Of a stretch of DNA of 6,096 nucleotides, positions 1-6,074 are shown piece after piece. The notes below the pieces were generated by a model. The model saw only the letters and a program-made list of their open reading frames with translations, ran no database searches and was not told the DNA's origin. The stretch's first letter is position 1; every line of letters begins with the position of its first letter. Where the stretch lies: assembly GCA_015229045.1 (NCBI GenBank), contig JADGCJ010000184.1, positions 1-6,096 of the forward strand. The letters are read 5' to 3'. The DNA is from Magnetococcales bacterium. GTDB taxonomy: Bacteria; Pseudomonadota; Magnetococcia; Magnetococcales; DC0425bin3. The position numbers were made by a program, and so were the translations under genes.

Positions 1-208
1 TGACCCGCCGCTCTTCCAGATCGCGCAGGGCAACGAGGCGTTCCTGGAGATGACGAAGATGGAGATCGCTCAGCCCGCCGGTGGCCTCTTTGCGATAGCG
101 GGCGATAAAGGGCACGGTTGCCCCTTCGTCCAACAGGGCAATGGCCGCTGTGACCTGCGCTTCCCGCACCGAGAGCTCCTCGGCAATGCGATGGCCTATG
201 GGTTTCAT
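1..208 (-). CDS. tex: Tex, transcription accessory / S1 RNA-binding protein (N-terminal part, cut by window edge)
   Basis: The complement strand reads from an ATG at 206-208 and stays open to the left edge, giving 69 complete codons of a gene that should be roughly 750-780 codons long. The protein begins [19 protein letters not shown] and continues through [20 protein letters not shown], followed by a helix rich in Leu, Arg and Glu ending LEERR. The block [18 protein letters not shown] is the strongly conserved N-terminal signature of the Tex/YhgF family, so recognition is confident although the YqgF-like, helix-hairpin-helix and S1 domains lie outside the window. Tex is a cytoplasmic nucleic-acid-binding protein linked to transcription and, in some species, to toxin or virulence gene expression and stress tolerance. 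The start is supported by a GGGAGA ribosome binding site 10 nt upstream. The gene is divergent from the hybrid kinase across a 172-bp gap. A weak candidate promoter, read leftward, is TTGCTT (complement of 365-370), a 16-bp spacer and TAGATT (complement of 343-348); this is only a guess. Confidence 0.93.
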   Translation of the reverse strand, partial: MKPIGHRIAEELSVREAQVTAAIALLDEGATVPFIARYRKEATGGLSDLHLRHLQERLVALRDLEERRV

Positions 209-218
209 ACAAACACAG

Positions 219-224
219 TCTCCC
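219..224 (-). promoter_or_regulatory. Ribosome binding site of tex
   Basis: On the complement strand the sequence GGGAGA ends 10 nt before the tex ATG. It is a recognisable though slightly distant Shine-Dalgarno match and fixes the start at 208. Its GGG also forms part of an inverted repeat with bases 234-238, so it may be partly hidden in the mRNA. Confidence 0.55.
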
Positions 225-249
225 AAAACACTCTTGGGCGCAGTCGCCC
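222..249 (-). promoter_or_regulatory. Two overlapping, mutually exclusive hairpins in the tex leader
   Basis: Read on the tex mRNA strand, GGGCG-ACTG-CGCCC (249-236) forms a 5-bp GC-rich stem with a 4-nt loop. CCCAA-GAGTGTT-TTGGG (238-222) forms a second 5-bp stem with a 7-nt loop. They share the CCC at 236-238, so only one can form at a time, and the second stem includes the GGG of the ribosome binding site. This is the geometry of a simple translational switch. The stems are short and no ligand-binding domain is visible, so a regulatory role is inference only. Confidence 0.25.
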
Positions 250-286
250 ACCTGTCGGACCCCGACCATCCGTACAAGCTGAAACA

Positions 287-315
287 TTGTGGACCCCGTC
301 CTGGACGGATAGAAT
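287..315 (+). promoter_or_regulatory. Candidate sigma-70 type promoter of the hybrid kinase gene
   Basis: TTGTGG at 287-292 (three of six matches to the -35 consensus, including the key TTG) is followed by a 17-bp spacer and TAGAAT at 310-315 (five of six matches to the -10 consensus). Transcription would begin near 322 and leave a leader of about 59 nt before the kinase ATG. The -10 box overlaps the first copy of the CGGATA hexamer (306-311), which would place a bound regulator directly on the promoter. Confidence 0.42.
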
Positions 316-380
316 ACCCACCCGGAGTTTCTCATCCCGGATAATCTATCCGCCAAGTGCCATAAAGCAAGGAATATCCG
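306..380. repeat. Cluster of four CGGATA/TATCCG hexamers, two forming a palindrome; possible operator
   Basis: CGGATA occurs at 306-311 and 338-343, and its complement TATCCG at 347-352 and 375-380. The middle pair makes the perfect 15-base palindrome CGGATA-ATC-TATCCG (338-352). The outer two sit 32 and 28 bases from their inner partners. The first overlaps the candidate -10 box and the last lies between the kinase ribosome binding site and its ATG. A near-copy, CATCCG, is at 268-273. Such an arrangement suits a dimeric regulator that loops or oligomerises, or a hairpin in the leader RNA. No known operator is recognised. Confidence 0.35.
369..374 (+). promoter_or_regulatory. Ribosome binding site of the hybrid kinase
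   Basis: AAGGAA lies 6 nt before the ATG at 381, a good Shine-Dalgarno match at suitable spacing. It favours this start over the in-frame ATG at 396. Confidence 0.7.
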
Positions 381-3300
381 ATGAATGCCCTCGAAATGGT
401 TGATGGCCAGGAAAAAAGAAAATTTTCTCTGTTGATTGTGACCATGATTCTAGTCGCATGTGTCGTGGGCGGAATCACCCTGGCGTTCCTCTATCAGACG
501 GCATTTGAGGTAGAGTCGGCCCGGCTCCAGAACATGGCCATTAGCCAAGCCCGCTTCATGGAGGCCGTGGCCCGTTCTGATGAGCAACAGAGCCGGGTCT
601 TGGCGGTACATCCTCTTACTGACGTCGGTTCGATCACTCAGGCCTACATCAGGAACCCCCATGGTTACACCATAGACCAGATCGGCGATGCCCATAAGCA
701 TTCGTTTGGATTCGGCAAGAGCGGAGAAATGACCTTGGGTTGGCAGGATGCCGACCGGATCTCCTTTCTCTGGAACCATCGGGGCGCGGAGATTATCGAG
801 GCACCGTCGGTGCCTTTCGCCTCGGATTTGGCAGAGCCCATGCGCCGGGCACTTCTTGGCCAATCGGGTGTCATGGTGGGGAGGGATTATCGAGGGGTGA
901 CTGTGCTGGCCGCATATGAGCCAGTTGCGATCTTGAATCTGGGCTTCGTCATCAAAATCGATCTGGAAGAAATTCGGGCACCCTTCATCCGGGCCAGTCT
1001 GCTGGCTATTGGTTTCGGGTTGATCACCATTCTGATAGGAATCACCATCTTTAGAAATGTCAGTAACCCTATCACCCTCCAGATAGCCCAGGCGATCAAG
1101 GAACTTAAAAAGAGCAAGGCCACCCTGGAGTTGGCCCAGTCCATGGCGCGGCTGGGCTGGTGGAGTTATGACATCGCCACAGCTCAGCCCACTTGGTCGG
1201 CGGAAATGTTCCGCATCTTCGGCTGTGATGCCGCCCATGGCGTACCTGTCCATGCTCGACATCGAGAGCTGATTCACCCCGAAGATTGGGATGCCTTCGA
1301 CAAGGCAGTCCAGATGGCTTGCCAAGGGACAGCATACAACATCACTGTCCGGGTCGTTTTCCCGGATGGTTCCATCCATTACGTCAACACCCAGGGCTAT
1401 CCCAATGCGGATAACACGGGCAAGATCTTCGGTCTTTTCGGCACCAGCCAGGATATTACCGAGAGACTCCAGGCCGAAGAACGGCTCAAAATGTCTCAGA
1501 TGCGGTTTCAGAGGTTTTTTGAACAAGGCGTCACCGGCATGGCCATCATCTCGCCTGACGAGAAATGGGTCGAGGCCAATGACCGTTTATGTAATGATCT
1601 TGGGTACTCTGTCGAGGAGCTCAAGGCCAGAACCTGGGCCATACTGACCCATCCTGATGATTTGGCCTCCGATGTGGTCCAGTCCAACAGCTTGATGACC
1701 GGAGAGATTGACGGTTATTCGAAAGAAAAACGGTTTGTCCGCCGTGACGGCAGTGTCATGGATGCCTTCCTGTCCGTCTGCTGCTGTCGAAATGCCGCAG
1801 GGGAGGTTGAAGAAATCCAGGCCATCGTCCAAGATATCACCGCGCAGAAGAAAATCGAGAGAGAACTGATCTCCTCCAGGAATGAAATGGAATTGCAGGT
1901 TGTCTGCATCAACCGTATTCAAAGCCTGTTCATTAGAGATTCCAATTCCGAAGAATTGTTTGACTCCCTCCTTGTCGAGATTTTGAGATTGACCGGCAGC
2001 GCCTATGGTTTCATCGCCGAGGTGATGCCGGACGATCAAGGCAAACCCTCTCTCCAGGCCCTGTCCATCTCCAATATCGCTTGGGATGACGCCAGCAGAT
2101 CTTTTTACCAGGCCAACGCCCCCAGCGGTTTCCGTTTTCCCCACATGCGAGGTCTTTACTCGGCAACCTTCTTCAGCGGAGAGCCGGTGATCGCCAACGA
2201 CCCGGCCACCGATCCAAGGAGCTGCGGTTTGCCCCCTGGTCACCCACCCCTGTCCGCCTTCTTGGGCTTGCCCATCAAACGAGGTGAGGAGGTCGTTGGT
2301 GTGCTCGGCATGGCCAACCGCCCTCAAGGTTACTCTCCATCCCTTGCGGCCTATCTGATGCCGGTATTGTTGACCTGCGCGCAGATCATCGAAGGGTACA
2401 AAAACCGCCGCAAAAGGCTTGAATCAGAAGCCTTGCTGCTTGCTAGCGAGGCATTAATGCGGGCCATTTTCGAATCCACCCGGGATGGCTTGCTTGTGGT
2501 GGACGGGGAAGGCAGAGTCATGCGCTCCAATCAGCGGTTTCAGGAGTTATGGCGGATCCCTGACGCCCTCCTCGCGGAAGGAGAGGATGATGCCTTGTTG
2601 GCCTGTGTTGTTGATCAATTGGAAGATCCAGAGGAGTTTCTCAAACAGGTCAAAGAGGTCTATCAATCAGGTTCCTCCGAGTCCGCTCTGTTACGTTTCA
2701 AGGATGGGCGGATTTATGAAAGGTATTCGGCGTCCCTGGCGCACAAGATCAGCAGTGGCGGTAGGGTGTGGGTCTTCACCGACGTAACCGAACATCATCA
2801 GGCGCAAACGGCTCTCCGGGAGAGCGAAGCCCGATTCCGGGAGGTTTTCGAGCAGAATCAGGCGATGGCCCTGATCATCAATCCCATCGACGGTACCATT
2901 CTCGATGCCAACCTCTCTGCGGAACGCTATTACGGCTATCCGCGCCCGGTGCTGCTGGCTATGAAGATCACCGACATCAACCAACTCTCTCCCGAACAAG
3001 TGAAGCAGGAAATGGAAAACGCCGTTTCCGAACAGCGCGGCTACTTTGTTTTTCCTCATCGCTTAGCCAATGGCGAGATTCGGGATGTGGAAGTCTATTC
3101 CGGCCCCGTCAGCAGGGGTGGTCAGAAACTCCTATGCTCATTCATCCACGACATCACCAAACGCAGGCGGGTGGAGGAGTCTCTGGAAAAGAGTCTGAAG
3201 CTTCTTGCGGAGACCGCGCGAATCGGCAAGGTCGGCGGATGGGAATGTGACATCGCCACCATGCGGCAACGTTGGACCGACGAGACGTATCGGATCCACG

Positions 3301-5129
3301 AACTGGAGCCGGGTATCGACGTTAGCATCGAAGAGGGAATCCATTTCTACAGTGAGGAATCCCGGCCCATCATCGCCTCAGCGGTGCGCCGGGCCATCGA
3401 AGAGGGCGAACCTTTTGACCTGGAGTTGGAAATCATCTCCGCCAAGGGCAACAGACGCCACGTCAAGGCCATTGGGGTGCCCGACTTGGAGCACGGCAGG
3501 ATTCACGGCTTTTTCCAGGATATCACTGCACGCAAGAGAAGCGAGATCGCCCTGGGGCAGGAATTGGAAAAAAGCAAGCGATTCTCTGATATTATGGACG
3601 ATGTCGAGGCTTATATCTTCATCAAGGATCGCCAGCGACGATATCTCTACGCCAACCGCTTGGCCCTGGAGTTACTCCGTTGCACCGCCGACGAATTGAC
3701 AGGAAAAAGCGACGAACAATTTTTCACATCTTACGATTCACTGCAGCAACTGACCGAGGTTGACAACCGCGTCATAGAAACAGGCGCGACAAGCCGGGTG
3801 GAGATGGTGCTTACTCCGATCAGCAAAGGCGAGACACGGATTTATCTGGAAGCCAAGCGTCCCATTTATGATAAAGCAGGGAACATATGGGGATTGAGCA
3901 GCGTTTCTACCGATATTACCGAACAAAAGCGGATCGAAGAGGAGTTGCGTCAGGCCAAGGTTCAGGCGGAAGTGGCCGCCAACGCTAAAAGCGAGTTCCT
4001 GGCCGCTATGAGTCATGAAATTCGCAGCCCGATGAACGTGGTACTGGGCATGTCGGATGTGTTGCTGGAAACCGACCTTAGTTTGGAACAGCGACGTCTC
4101 CTCCAGATCATGCACCGTTCGGGCAAGGCCCTGCTGGCGGTCATCAACGACATACTGGACTTTTCCCGCATTGAGTCAGGCTGTTTCACAATAGCTGACG
4201 TTCCATTCTCTCCTCGTCAGGTTGTGGAGGAGACCACTGCTTTGATGCAGGTGGTCGCCGAAGAAAAAGGACTCACGCTGACATCGAACGTGCACTCCGG
4301 TCTCCCGGAAGCCCTCCTGGGTGACGATGGGAGGGTACGCCAAGTACTCATCAACCTGCTGAGCAACGCCATAAAATTCACCCACAAGGGGTGGGTGCAT
4401 GTCACTTTAACTCCCCATCACCAGGCACCCGGAACCATCCTGTTCCGTGTAGCCGACTCAGGTATTGGCATTGCCCCTGAGCATGTGAGCCACATTTTCG
4501 ATCACTTCGTCCAGGCAGACTCCGGAATTGCCCGGCGTTATGGTGGCACGGGGTTGGGGTTGGCCATTTCCAAGCGATTGGTGGAGTTGATGGGGGGGGG
4601 AATAGGGGTGGAAAGTACGGTGGGCAGAGGCAGCACCTTCTTTTTCACTCTGCCAGTACGGGCTGTGACGCCTGACACGGCCCAAATCGCGTCTGTAGAG
4701 CTGACCACGGAAGAGTCAACGAGAAGCTTGCGCATTCTGTTGGCTGAAGACGCGGATGAAAACCAGATCTTGTTCCAGATTTACCTGAATAACACGCGCC
4801 ATCAGTTGGTCATAGTCGATAACGGGGTTGATGTCGTGGCTCGGGTCCGGGAAGATCCCTTTGACTTGGTGTTAATGGACATTCAGATGCCCAAAATGGA
4901 CGGTTACGCCGCCACCAGAGCCATCCGCCGGTGGGAGCAAGAGGAAGGCCTCTCGCCCCTCATCATCATCGCCTTGAGTGCCCATGCCGTTGAAGGAAAG
5001 AAAGATGAGAGTCTGGCCGCCGGATGTGACGATCATCTCAGCAAACCCATCAATAAAAAGAACCTACTGGCGGCCATCCAGAAGGTTGCCAAGTCTATTG
5101 ATGAGAAACACCGTACTGCTGATGAGTAA
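381..5129 (+). CDS. Membrane-bound multi-sensor hybrid histidine kinase (Cache-like, PAS x6, GAF, HisKA, HATPase, receiver)
   Basis: This 1582-residue inner-membrane sensor kinase should autophosphorylate on His and pass phosphate to its own receiver. Visible segments are TM1 at about 16-38, an extracytoplasmic sensor at about 39-204 and TM2 at about 205-224. The sensor resembles double-Cache domains (GKSGEM, DYRGVTVLAAYEP). A short helical linker follows, with no convincing HAMP. Next come PAS1 (~250-363), PAS2 (~374-491), GAF (~511-675), PAS3 (~690-806), PAS4 (~816-927), PAS5 (~942-1051) and PAS6 (~1068-1184). Five of the six PAS domains end in a DIT linker motif; PAS3 has DVT. HisKA (~1203-1270) has the H box SHEIRSPMN with phospho-acceptor H1212. 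HATPase_c (~1317-1432) has the N box with N1325/N1329, G1 DSGIGI (1359-1364), F box (1373-1376) and G2 GGTGLG (1388-1393). The receiver (~1450-1570) has acidic E1456/D1457, phospho-acceptor D1500, S1533 and K1555. All catalytic residues are present. There is no C-terminal Hpt and no adjacent regulator, so the phosphorelay partner is unknown. The signals sensed cannot be read from sequence. Confidence 0.95.
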   Translation: MNALEMVDGQEKRKFSLLIVTMILVACVVGGITLAFLYQTAFEVESARLQNMAISQARFMEAVARSDEQQSRVLAVHPLTDVGSITQAYIRNPHGYTIDQIGDAHKHSFGFGKSGEMTLGWQDADRISFLWNHRGAEIIEAPSVPFASDLAEPMRRALLGQSGVMVGRDYRGVTVLAAYEPVAILNLGFVIKIDLEEIRAPFIRASLLAIGFGLITILIGITIFRNVSNPITLQIAQAIKELKKSKATLELAQSMARLGWWSYDIATAQPTWSAEMFRIFGCDAAHGVPVHARHRELIHPEDWDAFDKAVQMACQGTAYNITVRVVFPDGSIHYVNTQGYPNADNTGKIFGLFGTSQDITERLQAEERLKMSQMRFQRFFEQGVTGMAIISPDEKWVEANDRLCNDLGYSVEELKARTWAILTHPDDLASDVVQSNSLMTGEIDGYSKEKRFVRRDGSVMDAFLSVCCCRNAAGEVEEIQAIVQDITAQKKIERELISSRNEMELQVVCINRIQSLFIRDSNSEELFDSLLVEILRLTGSAYGFIAEVMPDDQGKPSLQALSISNIAWDDASRSFYQANAPSGFRFPHMRGLYSATFFSGEPVIANDPATDPRSCGLPPGHPPLSAFLGLPIKRGEEVVGVLGMANRPQGYSPSLAAYLMPVLLTCAQIIEGYKNRRKRLESEALLLASEALMRAIFESTRDGLLVVDGEGRVMRSNQRFQELWRIPDALLAEGEDDALLACVVDQLEDPEEFLKQVKEVYQSGSSESALLRFKDGRIYERYSASLAHKISSGGRVWVFTDVTEHHQAQTALRESEARFREVFEQNQAMALIINPIDGTILDANLSAERYYGYPRPVLLAMKITDINQLSPEQVKQEMENAVSEQRGYFVFPHRLANGEIRDVEVYSGPVSRGGQKLLCSFIHDITKRRRVEESLEKSLKLLAETARIGKVGGWECDIATMRQRWTDETYRIHELEPGIDVSIEEGIHFYSEESRPIIASAVRRAIEEGEPFDLELEIISAKGNRRHVKAIGVPDLEHGRIHGFFQDITARKRSEIALGQELEKSKRFSDIMDDVEAYIFIKDRQRRYLYANRLALELLRCTADELTGKSDEQFFTSYDSLQQLTEVDNRVIETGATSRVEMVLTPISKGETRIYLEAKRPIYDKAGNIWGLSSVSTDITEQKRIEEELRQAKVQAEVAANAKSEFLAAMSHEIRSPMNVVLGMSDVLLETDLSLEQRRLLQIMHRSGKALLAVINDILDFSRIESGCFTIADVPFSPRQVVEETTALMQVVAEEKGLTLTSNVHSGLPEALLGDDGRVRQVLINLLSNAIKFTHKGWVHVTLTPHHQAPGTILFRVADSGIGIAPEHVSHIFDHFVQADSGIARRYGGTGLGLAISKRLVELMGGGIGVESTVGRGSTFFFTLPVRAVTPDTAQIASVELTTEESTRSLRILLAEDADENQILFQIYLNNTRHQLVIVDNGVDVVARVREDPFDLVLMDIQMPKMDGYAATRAIRRWEQEEGLSPLIIIALSAHAVEGKKDESLAAGCDDHLSKPINKKNLLAAIQKVAKSIDEKHRTADE
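4592..4600 (+). repeat. Homopolymer G9 tract inside the kinase ATPase domain
   Basis: Nine consecutive G residues encode the end of M1404, G1405, G1406 and the first two bases of G1407, just after the G2 box. In related kinases this loop usually reads MGG followed by a non-Gly residue, so MGGGIG is slightly G-rich. A one-base gain or loss here would shift the frame before the end of the ATPase domain and remove the receiver. It is a plausible slippage site and also a plausible place for a sequencing error, but the frame as given is intact. Confidence 0.6.
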
Positions 5130-5158
5130 CACCGTCATGAACCCAATCCGGCCCTTCC

Positions 5159-5207
5159 GTGTCCAGTCAAACTGGGAGCCAAGACAGGTGACACTCAAAC
5201 AGGACAC
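5159..5207 (+). promoter_or_regulatory. sfsA ribosome binding site within an inverted repeat
   Basis: AGGA at 5201-5204, 8 nt before the sfsA ATG, is the likely ribosome binding site. It overlaps GGACAC (5202-5207), which is complementary to GTGTCC at 5159-5164. An alternative partner for GTGTC is GACAC at 5190-5194. Between them lies a small hairpin CCAGT-CAA-ACTGG (5163-5175). No T-run follows any of these stems, so none looks like a terminator after the kinase gene. Pairing could hide the ribosome binding site, but the stems are short and a regulatory role is unproven. Confidence 0.35.
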
Positions 5208-5212
5208 AATCC

Positions 5213-5914
5213 ATGGAATTCTCCCCGCCCCTCGTGCCAGCGGTATTCCTGAAACGCTACAACCGTTTCCTGGCAGACTTTCACATGGAAGATGGCAGTA
5301 CCATCACCGCCCACTGCGCAAATACCGGCTCCATGTTGGGACTGCTCACCCCCGGATCGGCAGCCATGCTGTCGCATGCGGATAACCCACGGCGCAAGCT
5401 GGCCTACACGTGGGAACTGGTGCGAGAGGAGGATTCCTGGGTGGGGCTCCACACGGGACGCACCAACACCATCGTTCTCGAGGCCATGAAGAGTCAGATG
5501 CTACCAGAGTTTTCCGGCTACGGGGAGTTTAAATCAGAGGTGCAGGTTGCCGATGGGAGCCGCTTGGATTTTCGGTTCTCCGGGGATGGCGTGCCCCTCT
5601 GTTTCGTGGAGGTCAAGAGTGTCACGCTTCGGCAGGGGAAGGTGGCCCTCTTCCCCGATGCCGTGACGAAACGTGGACAGCGACATCTGGAAGTATTGGC
5701 CGGTCTGAAACAGCAAGGTTTCCGCAGCGTACTCCTCTTTGTCGTTCAACGAGAGGACTGCGTTCTGTTCCGTCCTGCCAGCAGCATCGACCCTGCCTAT
5801 GCTGCCATTTTGCGTCAGGTCGTGCAGGATGGCGTCGAAATCCTGGTGTACGCTTGCTCAGTTGGCCCCCAATCCATCACCCTGCACCGCGCGGTGCCCT
5901 GGGCGTTGCTCTGA
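5213..5914 (+). CDS. sfsA: SfsA, sugar fermentation stimulation protein A homologue
   Basis: The 233-residue product matches the family's usual length (about 230-240) and its layout end to end. It opens MEFSPPLVPAVFLKRYNRFL, a near-signature SfsA start, followed by HCANTGSMLG (34-43), TPGS (47-50) and YTWELV (65-70). It continues with SGYGEFKSEV (101-110), LDF (118-120), VEVKSVTL (132-139), FPDAVTKRGQRHL (147-159) and GVEILVY (207-213). The family has an N-terminal OB-like fold and a C-terminal domain related to PD-(D/E)XK nucleases; D119, E133 and K135 fit that motif. The E. coli protein binds DNA and was found by its effect on maltose gene expression when overproduced; the true biochemical role is unsettled. 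An in-frame TGA at 5189-5191 and the AGGA ribosome binding site fix the start at 5213. It lies 83 bp behind the kinase on the same strand, so co-transcription is possible, but sfsA is usually unrelated to sensor kinases. Confidence 0.95.
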   Translation: MEFSPPLVPAVFLKRYNRFLADFHMEDGSTITAHCANTGSMLGLLTPGSAAMLSHADNPRRKLAYTWELVREEDSWVGLHTGRTNTIVLEAMKSQMLPEFSGYGEFKSEVQVADGSRLDFRFSGDGVPLCFVEVKSVTLRQGKVALFPDAVTKRGQRHLEVLAGLKQQGFRSVLLFVVQREDCVLFRPASSIDPAYAAILRQVVQDGVEILVYACSVGPQSITLHRAVPWALL

Positions 5915-6033
5915 GCCAGACAGCCCTCCCGCGCTCCCCCTATCGCTCCTCTCTCTTGAAGACTCGATGCGCCACCGCTCCCGTGGGTCGTCACACCACC
6001 AAAACCGATCGAAAACGACGGAATCCCCATCCT

Positions 6034-6053
6034 GGCCCATCAGAGGCCGTTTT
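6034..6053 (+). terminator. Weak candidate intrinsic terminator after sfsA
   Basis: GGCC (6034-6037), a 7-nt loop and GGCC (6045-6048) could form a four-pair stem, with one possible flanking T-G pair, followed after one base by TTTT (6050-6053). The stem is short and the T-run only four long, and it lies about 120 bases past the sfsA stop, so this is a tentative call. No better terminator is visible in the window. Confidence 0.18.
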
Positions 6054-6074
6054 GAAAAGGGATTTGAAAAGGGA
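6051..6074 (+). repeat. Perfect 12-bp tandem duplication TTTGAAAAGGGA x2
   Basis: TTTGAAAAGGGA at 6051-6062 is repeated without a gap at 6063-6074. Its unit is a multiple of three, so it would keep any reading frame open. On the plus-strand frame from 5967 it would encode FEKG twice. Only two copies are present and the third position diverges at once, so it looks like a small replication-slippage duplication. It could also be a pair of tandem binding sites. Confidence 0.6.

Noticed and set aside
50..403. Plus-strand open frame of 117 codons across tex and the intergenic region
   Set aside because: It runs antisense to the unmistakable Tex N-terminus and overlaps the kinase start. The protein is unrecognisable and has no supporting ribosome binding site.
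1053..1125. HAMP domain after TM2
   Set aside because: A short NPI-containing stretch follows TM2, but there is no room for the two-helix HAMP pattern before PAS1. It reads as a helical linker.
450..1526. Long minus-strand open frame of 358 codons opposite the kinase N-terminal half
   Set aside because: It lies wholly antisense to a strand with clear membrane, PAS and linker motifs, and its translation shows no family features. It is explained by the codon pattern of the real gene.
1587..2327. Minus-strand open frame of 246 codons opposite PAS2 and GAF
   Set aside because: It is antisense to well-supported domains, lacks recognisable motifs, and has a composition typical of a shadow frame.
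5163..5175. Hairpin CCAGT-CAA-ACTGG after the kinase stop as a terminator
   Set aside because: The stem is only 5 bp and is followed by GGAGCC, not a T-run, so it does not look like an intrinsic terminator.
4978..5385. Plus-strand open frame bridging the kinase end and sfsA
   Set aside because: It overlaps both the receiver domain and the SfsA N-terminus in another frame. The unusual length comes from absence of stops, with no motif support.
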